Assembly (NCBI GenBank): GCA_026936335.1
Contig: JAPMXV010000051.1
Span: forward strand, 186,001 to 250,000
Reading direction: 5' to 3'
Source of the DNA: Mantamonas sphyraenae
Taxonomy: Eukaryota; CRuMs; Mantamonadidae
Length of the DNA stretch: 64,000 nucleotides
A program made the translations under genes and the position numbers. A model generated the notes under the pieces. The model worked only from the letters and a program-made list of their open reading frames with translations, was not told the origin of the DNA and did not search any database. Numbering within the stretch: position 1 is the stretch's first letter; each line of letters begins with the position of its first letter. This document shows, piece by piece, positions 38,264-49,070 of this stretch.

Positions 38264-39985
38264 ACCGGATTCTCGTTGGCTTCCCGTGCGCACCGCACAC
38301 CCATCCCAACACTTGCGCTCCGTCGCCTCGCCCCTCTCTGCACTCTTGCCCTCGTGTGCATGGCCGTCACCAACGTCCAAGCCATGCCCTTGCGTGCCAC
38401 GGGCCGTCTCGCTGCAGCGGCAGCTGGTGCCGCCGCCTCCCGCGCCGCCGTGCACTCGCAAGAGCCTTCCCTCAACGTGTGGCCCATGCCCTCGTCTCTC
38501 AGTGTGGGCACACACACGGCCCGCGTCCACGTCAGCTCTTCGCTTGCCTTTCGCTGTCAGACGCAGGCCTGCACCAATTCCCAGCTCCTCCAGCGCGCTT
38601 TCCAGCGCTACAAGAGCCTCATGTTCACCCATGGAAGCGGCCACGGCGGCCAAGGTGACATCACGTACGTGGACGTCGGTGTCAACACGTCCATGTCGCC
38701 CGAACAGATCGACTATGGCACGGACGAGTCGTACACGCTTTCCCTCAAGCAAGGGTCGCCCAGCGTGTCCCTCAGTGCCGCCAACGTGTTTGGCATCGTG
38801 CGTGCCCTGGAAACCCTGAGCCAGCTCGTGCACTACGTTGGCTCCCTGGACGCCTACGTCATCGACCATGCGGAACTGAGCATCACCGATGCCCCGCGCT
38901 TCCCGTGGCGTGGCTTTATGATTGACACCAGCAGGCACTACCTCTCTGTGGCCACCATCAAGCGTCAGATCGATGCTGCCTCGTACACCAAGCTCAACAC
39001 CTTGCACTGGCACATTGTCGACGCCATCAGCTGGCCCTACCAATCCAAGGCCTACCCGGAGCTCTCCAAGGCCGGTGCATGGACCCCCGAGCAGGTGTAC
39101 ACCCAAGCCCAGATCCAGGACATTGTGTCGTATGCCAACGACCGTGGCGTGCGTGTGGTGCCCGAGTTTGACATTCCGGGCCACACCGCCGTGGGCATGG
39201 CTTTCCCGCATCTTGCCGCGTGTGCCGACCATGTCAATGTCAACAACGACGCCCTGGACCCGACCCAAGACGCCACGTACACTTTCCTGAGCACGCTGCT
39301 GAGTGAGGTGGCTGCCCTCTTTCCGGACAGCTACCTGCATCTGGGTGGCGACGAGGTGGACCTCAACTGCTGGAGCAGCAACGAGGGCATTGTGCAGTGG
39401 CTGCACGCTCATCATATGAACGTCAGCGAGCTGCAGCACTACTTCTGGACCCGCTTTTTCAAGGAAGTCTACCCGTCCATTGCCCACAAAAAGGTGGTGC
39501 TGTGGGAGTACACCGACATGGCCATTCCGCCCGAGCTCATGCCTGCGGGCACCATGGCCGACATCTGGGCCGACCGCGATGTCCAGGCGCCCTTTCTCCA
39601 GCGTGGCGTGGAGACCCTCTTCTCTGGCTACTACTACCTCGACCAGATGGACCCGGCTCACATCCACTACTACCAATTCGAGACCACCTGGCAGACTTTT
39701 TACTCTCAAGACCCCGTCACGGGCCTCAATGTCACCGCCGAACAGGCCGCCCTCGTCCGTGGCGGCGAAGCCTGCCAATGGGCCGAACAGGTCGACGACG
39801 TCAGCATTGACACGCGTGCCTGGCCTCGTGCCGCCGCCTCTGCCGAACGCTTCTGGTCGCCCATCACCGTCACCGACCTCGTCTCTGCCAAGGCTCGTCT
39901 CATGTGGTTTGTCTGCCACCTCCAGAGCCGTGGCATCGCCGCCTCGCCCATCGAGCCCGACAACTGCCCCGCACGCCTGCTGTGA
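38261..39985 (+). CDS. beta-N-acetylhexosaminidase, GH20
   Basis: A single exon of 574 aa. The N-terminus has a signal peptide (LAPLCTLALVCMAVTNVQA, cleaved near residue 40), so the protein is secreted or lysosomal. A GH20 N-terminal domain follows, then the catalytic barrel with FPWRGFMIDTSRHYL, LHWHIVD, RVVPEFDIPGHT and the catalytic Asp-Glu pair in LHLGGDEVDLNCW. WADRDVQAP and a terminal ACQWAEQVDD loop complete the site. It removes terminal GlcNAc/GalNAc from glycans. The start at 38261 is needed to include the signal peptide; the next in-frame ATG lies at its end. A further 23 open codons upstream cannot be excluded. Confidence 0.93.
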   Translation: MTGFSLASRAHRTPIPTLALRRLAPLCTLALVCMAVTNVQAMPLRATGRLAAAAAGAAASRAAVHSQEPSLNVWPMPSSLSVGTHTARVHVSSSLAFRCQTQACTNSQLLQRAFQRYKSLMFTHGSGHGGQGDITYVDVGVNTSMSPEQIDYGTDESYTLSLKQGSPSVSLSAANVFGIVRALETLSQLVHYVGSLDAYVIDHAELSITDAPRFPWRGFMIDTSRHYLSVATIKRQIDAASYTKLNTLHWHIVDAISWPYQSKAYPELSKAGAWTPEQVYTQAQIQDIVSYANDRGVRVVPEFDIPGHTAVGMAFPHLAACADHVNVNNDALDPTQDATYTFLSTLLSEVAALFPDSYLHLGGDEVDLNCWSSNEGIVQWLHAHHMNVSELQHYFWTRFFKEVYPSIAHKKVVLWEYTDMAIPPELMPAGTMADIWADRDVQAPFLQRGVETLFSGYYYLDQMDPAHIHYYQFETTWQTFYSQDPVTGLNVTAEQAALVRGGEACQWAEQVDDVSIDTRAWPRAAASAERFWSPITVTDLVSAKARLMWFVCHLQSRGIAASPIEPDNCPARLL

Positions 39986-40050
39986 TGACGACAGATGACC
40001 AATGCACGTCTCTCCCTTCACACACACACACACACACACGCTGTCTCTTT

Positions 40051-42384
40051 TTACAGCACCAGCAGTTGCACCTTGCCGTTGCTCGTGCCAATAATCACGG
40101 TGCTGTCGTCGTGCGACCACGTCAGGCACAAAATACCCTCGTTGTGCACCTTGAGCGAACGCAACATGCGTGCACTGTGCACCGTGTAGATGATGACGTA
40201 GTTGTCGTACGAACCGCACGCAAACATGCGTCCGTCGTTGGAAAACGCAACCGCACACGCCCAGCTCGGATGGCCCGTGTGCATGCGCAGAAGGCTCCCG
40301 TTGCTCGAGTCCCACATCTTCAGGGTGCGGTCTCGCGACGTCGTCAGCAACAGGTTGTCCGGATACAGCGCTGCATCCAGGATAAAGTCGTCGTGCGCTT
40401 CGATCTTCATGATCGGCTTGGTCAACTCCTCGTCCGTCAGATCCCACATAAACACCATCTTGTCCAACCCTGCTGACACCACCGACTTGCCGTCCGGTGT
40501 AAAACGCACCACCTTGACCCAATTGCTGTGCCCAATGAAAATCCGGTCCGGTTTCCCGTCCTCCAGGTTCCACAGCCGCACCGTGCGATCCAGCGAGCTG
40601 CTCACCACCTGTTTGTCATCGGGAGAGATGGCACAGTCGGTCACAGAGTCCTCGTGGCCCACCAGATTCTGTTTGAGCTGGCCCTGCTGCACCAGCCACA
40701 CAGACAGGTTGTGGTCGAAGCTGGCACTCACAATCAGCGAATCGTCCGACGTGAAGCGTGCCGCGGTGACAATCGACCGATGGCCCACCAGCGTGGCCAG
40801 ACACGTCTTTGTTTTCGTGTCCCAGATCTTGATGGAGCGGTCGTACGAAGCCGTCAACACGCAGCTCGGCTCCGTGTTGGACACCTCGATGCACTTGACG
40901 CCTCCCTCGTGGGTGTCCAGTGTTTTGGGAAACACAAACACGTCGACGCTGGAAAACAGGTCATCCAGCAGGCGCAGCTTGTACACAATGTTGCGAAAGA
41001 TGGCGTACTGCTGCTTCTTGGCAATGCCAAAGAACGTCTTGTGGAAGATGTTCACCTTGAACAAATTGGGTTCGGGTTCCAGCACGCGTTCAAACAAGGG
41101 CAGGGTGATGTTGAGAAAGTGAGCTGCCAGCTTCGCCGCCTCCTCGTCGTACCGGATAAACAGATCTTCCTCCTCCAGCAGCTCTGCAAACGACATCACC
41201 ATCAACACACTGGTCACACACAACAGATACTTGTCCACCACATTCTCCATGCCCCTGTAGTCCTCCTCTCTAATTTCGGCCACCTTGCCAGCCTCTTCCC
41301 GCTCGTCCAGGGCATCTTTCCACTCCTTCCACTCCTTCCCCTCGCCCATTGCCGCCTTGCTCCGCTTCTCCCGTGTCCCTTCATCTTGCTTGTGCCCACC
41401 GTTCGACAAGTCCGAACTGCTGCTGCTGCTGCTGCTGCTACTGGAGCTGCTCGACGTCGAGGACGTCGAGCTGCTGTGCTTCAACATGCGCAGTCGATGT
41501 CCGCTGCTCGTCCTCCTGCTCTCCACACTCGAATCCCCTTCCTCCACTTTGCCCTTTTTCTTCTTCCTCTGTACATCCTCTCCCATGGCAGCCGCTCGCT
41601 GCTCCCGCGCCGTTTGTTCACCCTGCGCTTTTCGTTCCTTCTCCCGCTCCTTGCGCATCTCCATGGTGTCCCCCAGATGTGTCTTGCTGTGTGTGTGTGT
41701 GTGTGTGTCCATCCCATACACATCACCCATGTGTGTGCCGTACACACCGTGTCCCGAGGGTCGTTGTGCGTGTCAGTTGCCGCGAGCGAGCCGTTGCACC
41801 TCTTCCCGCACTCAACAAACCCGCGCCCCGCCTGCCCAACTGACCCTTTGGCTTCCAGATTGGCCACTTTGGGCCGTTCCTCCAGACTTGCCTCCACATC
41901 CGAAATGGCCAGCTTCTTCATCTTGACGGTGGGTGGGTAGAAGTTCTGAAAGAAGGAGAACAGCTTCTGGGCCTTTTTGTGCTCCACCGAGTCGGCCATC
42001 CTCAGATGACGCGTCATACTCTGCCCACTGTCCCACGACTCCAACCAGTCACGCATGTACATGTGCATCTCGTCAAACTTGTCGATCTCCTCTGGCAGGA
42101 ACGTCGATCTCGAACGCACCTTTTCCCACCTGTGCACACACACACACACACACCATGGATCACATCCAACACCGCCAATGTCAGCAACCGCCCCTCCCCC
42201 TTTCCCCCTCCTCCTCTGTGATCCCACACGCAACCCACGTGATGTCCGTCAGGTCCACACGCCGAAACAGGTTGGCCATCGTGCGGGACTTTGTCACACG
42301 ATGCAACGACTGCAGGGTTTCGTACACAGTCAGATACTCATCTCCAATCTTGTGCGTCCGCTCCACGCCTACGCCGTGGCTCAT
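40051..42384 (-). CDS. WD40-repeat protein with N-terminal helical region
   Basis: Three exons, 42384-42239, 42129-41845 and 41686-40051, join in frame to about 688 aa. The N-terminal ~145 residues are helical (GDEYLTVYETLQSLHRVTKS; FDEMHMYMRDWLESWDS). Next comes a basic, Ser-rich low-complexity part with a long Ser run, then a helical domain (KYLLCVTSVLMVMSFAELLE). The last ~270 residues hold seven WD40 repeats, for example GHRSIVTAARFTSDDSLIVS and GHSNWVKVVRFTPDGKSVVS. WD40 propellers are binding platforms; I cannot assign an ortholog. Both introns have CA-repeat acceptors. Only 65 bp separates its stop from that of the hexosaminidase. Confidence 0.85.
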
Positions 42385-42458
42385 TGTCTCCACACGGGTG
42401 TGATTGGTCGAGTCGTGGACAGAGTTGTTTTTGGTGGCGCGCGTGCGTGGCCACACGG

Positions 42459-43292
42459 ATGGACGCCGACTCGTTTTCCTCACGCGATCGGCAGGTGGCC
42501 GGATTCCGCTTCTTCCCGGCCAACCACCAGATTGCGTCTGTGTCCTCACTTCCCCGGTGGTTCATTGGCGCCGCCGTCCTCACGCTGGCGACCACATGGA
42601 CGCTCAACTCGGTGTTGGGCCACACCCCGTCACATCTGCCCCAGTATGCGCCTGAAATCTCCCAGACGGGCAACTATCCGCCCGAAAGCTGGCTGTTTAC
42701 CTTTGGCATGTCCTTTGCGGCGTATGGCATGATGTGCTTCACCCTGCTGCGCTGTGCTCAGCTGCGCACTCTGTTGCGCATCAACAGGGCTCCGTCGCAC
42801 CCACCACCCACCCTCCAACTCAATCTGGTGCATGTGCTGACGCTGCTCGCGGTCGTTTCCTCCCTGGGACTGCTGGGCATTGCCAATCTCAGCGATCTGC
42901 GTCAGAGCGACGCCCACGATGTCTGCGCAGGCCTCTTTTTCCTTAGCACCGCCCTGTACACAGCCCTCGACACGTATCTGTCCGGCTCCAACCTGGTCAA
43001 CAACCATCTGGGTGCATCCGAGGCACCTGTGGTGCGCAAGCTGCTGTGGAGGAAGCGAGCATGCTCGGCGGCCGTGTTTGTGTTTTGTGCCGCCTATCTC
43101 CTCCTCTGGTTTGCCCCACTGGTGTTTGTCGTGCGTGTCATCCGTGCGCTGGTCCAGTATGCAGCCGTCCTTTCCATGCTTGCCTATCATTGGCAGTTGG
43201 GCCACGACTTTGCGTCCATGCGGCTGCACGTCAAAACGTCCGTCTGGGACGACACGGGCCTCGATGAACCTTTCCAACGCAACAGAGGGTAG
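42459..43292 (+). CDS. Frag1/DRAM/Sfk1 family membrane protein
   Basis: A single exon of 277 aa with six hydrophobic segments: WFIGAAVLTLATTW, WLFTFGMSFAAYGMM, LVHVLTLLAVVSSLGLLGI, AGLFFLSTALYTAL, AAVFVFCAAYLLLWFAP and YAAVLSMLAYHWQLG. The spacing and the motifs (SQTGNYPPESWLF near the first loop, HDVCAGLFF in the middle) fit the Frag1/DRAM/Sfk1 family (PGAP2, DRAM, TMEM150). Members act in GPI-anchor maturation, lysosome-linked autophagy or phosphoinositide signalling; which applies is not clear. It is divergent from the WD40 gene, with 74 bp between start codons. Confidence 0.8.
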   Translation: MDADSFSSRDRQVAGFRFFPANHQIASVSSLPRWFIGAAVLTLATTWTLNSVLGHTPSHLPQYAPEISQTGNYPPESWLFTFGMSFAAYGMMCFTLLRCAQLRTLLRINRAPSHPPPTLQLNLVHVLTLLAVVSSLGLLGIANLSDLRQSDAHDVCAGLFFLSTALYTALDTYLSGSNLVNNHLGASEAPVVRKLLWRKRACSAAVFVFCAAYLLLWFAPLVFVVRVIRALVQYAAVLSMLAYHWQLGHDFASMRLHVKTSVWDDTGLDEPFQRNRG

Positions 43293-43352
43293 CGCGAGAG
43301 TCAACGGAGGAGTGAACCATGACCATTGTGTATTTTTGCCACACGAAGCCTC

Positions 43353-44447
43353 TCAAATTTCACCGTCCTCGTACAGCTTGTCTTCGAGGGCGAGGTAACT
43401 GTCGTTGTGGCTTGCCAGGGCCTTGTCGTGTGCGACATTGACCATGGCCTCCCAGTTTGCGTGTCGCTTCTTGGCCTTGCCCTTCTCCAGCGTCATCTCC
43501 TCCTTGTAGTCGGCTGTGCACTGGTCAAACAGCTCGGGGTCGAGTTCCATGAAAAACTTGGCCACGTTGAAGGTGAGGTTGTGGATGGCAGTACTCCAGT
43601 GAGCCTTGCTGTTGCTGTACAGCGCGCCGTACACCAGTGGGAGGATGGACGCGCGGTTTTCCATGATCTTGGCCACAATGTACTCGTTGTTCCACAGGAG
43701 CAGCGATCGTTCGGCGACCTGAAAGTGCGTGTTGCGCATGCATCGCGACACCTGCTTAAACGCAATCACCTGGATGTCTGTGAACTCGGCCAAGTCCAGC
43801 ATTTCGAGGATTTCCTCGAGCTCGGCAATGAACAGCAGCTCCTTGCCGCTGTTGGTCTTGGGCCAGAAGCGGATGAGGCCCTTGAGGATGGTTTCCGCGA
43901 GGGATGGGTCCTTTTCCAGGAACTGAGTGATGCAGTACGTCAGTTGCTGGTGATACATGGTGACCCGCTTGGGCTTGTGCAGTGGGATGAGGCTCTTCTC
44001 AAGAAACATGATGTGCTCGGGCTTGAGCGGCAGAGCGAAACCGTTGATGATGCTGCCCAGGATTTCCAGCAGCTCTGCGATGCCGTTGTGCTTTTCCGTC
44101 TCAAAGATGAAGGAGTGGAACACGGTGTTGATGGAGCGGCGGATGAAAGCCCGATGGACGAGGAACTTGCCGTAGATGCGATGGAGCACCGTCTTGAGGT
44201 AGTCCCGCTCACGCGGATCCTCTGTGTCAAACAGCTCCAGCAGACTGCTGATAACCGACTGGCTGATGTAGTACTTGGCCACCGCAGGGTCGCACATGGC
44301 CGACTCCACGAAGCGCAGGAGAAGCTCGTAAATCTTTTGCACGTGTGGCCACGCCACTTCCAACGTCGGCTCGTCCTCTTCCGGGTCGTATTCGGCCCCC
44401 GACGGGTTCACTGCAGGGGGCAGTGTGCGGAACAGGTTGGTTTCCAG

Positions 44448-44492
<45 letters not shown>

Positions 44493-45675
44493 CGTGGGCC
44501 AAGGGGGTGAGGATTTTTGTCGGCGGGAGGGGAAGCAGAGCCAAAAGGGCACCCTCGACGCAAAGCGCGGCAACGGTGCACATTGCATGGCATGTGCTAT
44601 GCCGTGTTGCACCGACGCAGGCGCATGCCGTGCGAGAGTGTGTGGGCGGGTTATGGGCGCGGCGACAACGTACCATGCGGCAAAAGTACTTGAGCACCTT
44701 TTCCGTGGCCGGTTCCTGAGCTTGGCGTACAAACTCGATCAGCTCGTTCAGCGTGTCCTTCTTGATCTGCTTGCCCAGCTCGTCCGTTTGCACGGTAAAG
44801 TCAAACAAGATGCAGCACTGCTCGAGCTTGCCGCAAAACAATCCCATCTGTTCGTGCTCGGCAACGTCTGCGTGTCGTGGAAGCCGCAAGCCGAAATGGG
44901 CGGGTGGAGTTGATTTGTGAGCCAAACGGCTTGCCAGCCACACGGGGGGAGGGGCCATGACCACGTGGGGAAACCCTCCGTGCCTGCATGCATGCGGTGC
45001 AAAATACAAGCAGTGCACGTGATTTGCACACGCCGCGCATGTCTGCTCCGAGCGTACACACAGCGGGCAGACAACGGCAACCAATTTGCTTCGAGAGGGA
45101 AACACAAAGTCGCGAGCATAGCGGCGGCGCAAGGGAGCCACCGTGGCCTGTGCGTGAAATCGCGCCCATGCACGCAGGTTGGTCACAGGAAAACATACCG
45201 TCAAACGAAGGCAACTCTTCAATGGTGGCGCCTCCGAACCCGAGAAAGCGGGACGAGGAGCTGCGAGGCATTCGACGCTTCAGCTTCTCCGTCTCCTCTG
45301 CACGAGGGGTGGTCGACAGGCCCGTCACCACCTTGGAGGAACTGCCCGACCCACTTCCATCCTTGCTCTTCCTTTTCCTCTTCTGGGACGAGCTCTGTGT
45401 GTGCACTTGCGCGTCAGCAAAGGGTGCGCGGTCCGTGTTCGTTTGCTCACACAGCGTCGCGCGTGTTGGTGTGCACCTTTGCACACATCGGACAGCCAGG
45501 CACATGCACAGTGAACACACGACGCGTGCGCATCCACCTGCCACAGCCTCTGTTCTATTGCAGGTGGGTCGCGACTCGCACACTCGCGCGGCGGTTCGCG
45601 GAGATATTGCAACGGAAAACCTACCCGCTTGGTCTTGCTGCTGCTGCTCTTCTTCTTGCCAAACATGCTGCTCAT
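43353..45675 (-). CDS. PPP2R5: PP2A regulatory subunit B56
   Basis: Four exons, 45675-45625, 45394-45199, 44867-44674 and 44447-43353, join in frame to about 511 aa, typical for B56. The N-terminal ~80 residues are basic and Ser-rich. The conserved HEAT-like core starts at [15 protein letters not shown] and includes [19 protein letters not shown], NHxP-type contacts replaced by [20 protein letters not shown], and [21 protein letters not shown]56 directs the PP2A heterotrimer to substrates carrying LxxIxE motifs and acts in mitosis and signalling. Intron 3 carries the longest GT/CA run of the window (44449-44488) directly before the CAG acceptor. The C-terminal tail after [14 protein letters not shown] is short. 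Confidence 0.95.
44449..44488. repeat. GT/CA dinucleotide run in B56 intron 3
   Basis: The longest uninterrupted run, about 20 units; on the transcribed strand it ends directly in the CAG acceptor of exon 4. Confidence 0.92.
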
Positions 45676-45840
45676 GGTGGATAGTCCAGAAAGCGGATGC
45701 TTGGGGTGGGTGCAAGAAGCGGGGATCTGTGTGCGCAAAAAGAGGAAACGTTGGGTGCGGTTGCGACGGGGAGTTTTTCGGAAACGTTTCGTCCCCTTCT
45801 CCACGGTTTGCAATCTCTCGCTGTACATGCCCCCCGTCGA

Positions 45841-48054
45841 TCATCCATCCTGTTGGAGTTCATCGCAGGGTTCAGACTCCCCGTTCCGATGACTGCAGGT
45901 TGGTGCCAACGAGACCGCGTCGAGCGGAGAAAGGCTCGCCAGGGGCACGATGGACGGCCTCCCATGAGCACACTGAAAGGGCAGCTGGCAGTGAACAAGC
46001 TGTCGAACGATCGTCGTGCACTGTGCATGCGTAAGGGGCGTGCCAAACACGACGGCAGAGTGGCAGGCCTTTGAGTGCAGGACGCGTTGCAGACACATCG
46101 GAGCAGAGTGGCCGTGGCCCTGGTCCAGCTCGTGCAGGTACTCAAGCATATGGGACGCCGTAGTCTGGACACCCAAGAGCACAGGAACCTGCAGCAGGCG
46201 TCCGTGGCCGTGCGGCTGTATCCCATCGTTGTCCAACTCGACGTGAAAGCCCCAGTGCGCGAGTCGACGCTGATGCTCATGCAACAGCTTGCTTTCATGT
46301 GGGGTAAGCTGCAGGTGGACGGGCTGATGCAGAAAGGCGACTTCGACAGCGGGATTCCGGACATCCAGGTGTCGCTTCTGCAGCGCCTCCAGCCGCACAC
46401 GTTCGTGGGCAGCATGCTGGTCAATGAGACACAGCGTATCGCCCAGCATGCATGCGATGAATTTGTTGTCCACCTGGTTGATGACTCGTGCGTGCGCAAG
46501 CATGTCTTTGGACAAACTCGTAGGATTCAGAGCCATCTCCTGGTGCATGGGCCGGGAGTGGTCGTTGCCGACAATATCTTTCAAGTTGGCTTGTTTCCTC
46601 GGTTTTCTGGACTCGTGCAGGGCCACACGGCTTCGTTTGCGGTCGTGAACTCCGACCTCTTCCGAACTCTCCTCGATCCGTTTGCGCTTGCGCGAGTCCT
46701 CCTTCTGCTGCATGTCCAGCGACCCATCTTTGTGTGCCCAGTGCCCAAACAAACTCCGTGGCATGGTCGTCGACGACGATGCACTGCGTCCACTGGCCAC
46801 CGCATCGCTTTCTTCCTGCGCAACCGGCTCAGACGGTAGTTGCAGGCCATGACGAGACAGAAAGCGTCGCAAGAGCTTCATGACACATGTTTGGACGTGC
46901 GAGGACTTGGAAAACGCCACTCGTGTCTTGTTCGGCTCCAGCGTTGCGTCGAGATCCTGCGGTGGAACTTGGATGTGCACAATGAACATGGGCTGCACTT
47001 TCGCTTTCACAGGCGACGTTTGTGACGATGAGGACGACTGGATGCTGCTTCCACCACTGCTGGTCAGATGCTGGCGCAAGGCGTCACCGAGGACTCGCCT
47101 GAGGGTCCGCTGAATCTCCGCGTGATGCACTCGGCGACGGTTGACATACAGGAACTGCAGTTCACTCGAAGCAACTGGAAGCAGACCAAGGTGAGCATGC
47201 AGCGTCGTGTGGTGTTCAAATTCCATGTGCATGGCTTCAAGCGACTGTGCCTTGTGCAGACCGAAAAAGTGGCCAAAGCGGCCAAGCACGGTCGTTGCGC
47301 TGGGCGTACTCAACATGGACTTGCCTCCTGTGTCTTGTCTGTATAGGGAGAGGGAAACGTGCGGGTGCACCAGGGCAATGGAGAGCAGGGTTTGGCGAAC
47401 TCGATCCGCTTCTGTCGCTGCGGCGCTTTGCAGGCGCTTGAGACGCACAGGCATGCTGTGAAACAGATTGTGTACGGTGGCTGTGGTGCCTACGGGGCGG
47501 TGCTCCCTGCTTTGGCGCATGGAAAGGCATTCTCCGTCGTGCAGGAGCTTCGTCCAGGTCTGCCACGTCTGCCTGGAGCGCGAGACCAGCTCCAGATGCC
47601 CCAGGCTGCCTAGGCTGGCCAGTGCTTCGCCTCGAAACCCATGTGTTTCAATTTGACTTTGCAGCTGGTTCAAAGACGAACACTTGCTCGTTGCGTACCG
47701 CTCGCCTGCTTCCTGCAGGTCCTGCTTCGCCATGCCGCAGCCGTTGTCGGTGACCCGGATGCACGACTGGCTCAAATCGATCGAGACACTGTGGGGCAGG
47801 GGCAGACGGGGTCAGTGCTGCGGTTTCGAGCAAACCGTGGCAGGATTCCTGACGGAATGGCAAACGCACCTGATCTGCGTCGCCTCGGCATCAATTGCGT
47901 TGAGCACAAGCTCCTCCACCGCCTGAGCATAGTTGGTAATCACAAACTGCGAACGGAGGCGGTGAACGACAGATTGCGGCAAACGTGAGACTCTCGAGAT
48001 GTTGACGGATTGGTTTGCCAAGCGATGCGCGAGCTTCGGCACCTTTTTCAACAT
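45841..48054 (-). CDS. MLH3: MutL homolog MLH3
   Basis: Two exons, 48054-47870 and 47788-45841, give about 710 aa, short compared with human MLH3 because the linker is reduced. The GHKL ATPase motifs are present: EELVLNAIDAEA, VTDNGCGM and THGFRGEALAS. The C-terminal endonuclease site is complete: LIDQHAAHERVRLE (the DQHA-x2-E-x4-E metal motif), ACHSAVVFG and PFQCAHGRPS. MLH3 pairs with MLH1 in mismatch repair and in resolving meiotic crossovers. Only ATGs at or upstream of 48054 preserve the ATPase, so this start or an extra 5' exon is required. The start overlaps that of APRT on the other strand. Confidence 0.93.
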
Positions 48055-48055
48055 G
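48052..48055. promoter_or_regulatory. overlapping divergent start codons in CATG (site 2)
   Basis: One CATG supplies the ATG of MLH3 (minus, 48054-48052) and of APRT (plus, 48053-48055). It has the same arrangement as site 1 at 38260. A shared bidirectional promoter would have to sit inside coding or intron sequence of one or both genes, or the transcripts overlap at their 5' ends. Confidence 0.55.
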
Positions 48056-48980
48056 AGCGAGACTGAAAACACCACTGGTCTGTCCACCAACGAGGAGTTG
48101 AAGGCCCAGCTGGCCGACAAGGAAGTGCTGCGTGTTGTGCCGGACGTACGTTGAGGCCTGCAACCACATGGCGGAGGCCGGAACCCAACAACTGACACGC
48201 CTTGCCCACTCCACAAACGCGGCAGTTCCCCAAGGAGGGCATCAACTTTTACGACATCACGACGCTGCTGATGACCCCCAAGGTGTGGCAACAGGTCATT
48301 GACGACGCTGTGGAGTACTACAAGCCTCGTGCCGACGACATTACCTTCTTTGCCGGCCTCGAGAGCCGCGGCTTCCTGCTGATCCCCATCGCCCAAGCCC
48401 TGAACAAGCCGTTTGTGCTCATCCGCAAGAAGGGCAAGCTGCCAGGTATGTTTCTATGTGTGTCTCCTCCTTCGCTCATCTCTCTCTCTCTTTCTGTGTC
48501 TGCCCATGCGTCCAGGTGGTGGAAGAACCTGCGAGAGGGTTCACCGCGTTTGCTTTCCTGACATCTCGACTTTTGCGTCTATCCCCTCCTCACTCTCCAC
48601 CCTCGCCCCACAGCCGACAAGTGGCAGGTTGACTATGGCAAGGAGTACGGCAAGGACGTGATCGAGCTCCACAAGGACTGCGTGTGTACGTTTGCTACAG
48701 GCTGCCTCCCCACAACACCCCTTGCCTCCTCTTCCTCATTGTACTCACGCATCCATCACGCTCCTCCCTCTCTCCCGCAGCCGAAGGAGACAAAGTGGTC
48801 CTCCTTGACGACCTCATGGCCACGGGTGGCACCCTGTGTGCAGGCATCGACCTTGTGGAAAAGGCAGGCGCCTCCGTCACCGAGGTCTTTTGCATCATTG
48901 AGCTCGCCGAGCTCAAGGGCCGCGAGCGCGTGATTGAAAAGAGCCCCAACACAAAGGTGTACTGCACCGTGGCGTTCTGA
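48053..48980 (+). CDS. APRT: adenine phosphoribosyltransferase
   Basis: Four exons, 48053-48145, 48226-48445, 48614-48685 and 48781-48980, join in frame to 194 aa, normal for APRT. After a short Asn/Glu-rich start, the core includes [40 protein letters not shown] and the PRPP-binding loop [17 protein letters not shown]. The enzyme converts adenine and PRPP to AMP in purine salvage in the cytosol. The first exon encodes only the N-terminal 31 residues and its start is inferred from the absence of a nearer ATG. Three introns in a 0.93-kb gene show how short introns are here. Confidence 0.95.
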
Positions 48981-49070
48981 AACAGCGCATGAGGCATCAA
49001 GAACAAAAAGCGCCGGCTTTCGTGCCTCGTGTTTGCCATCCTTCATCTGCATTGACAATCCATTGCCCGC

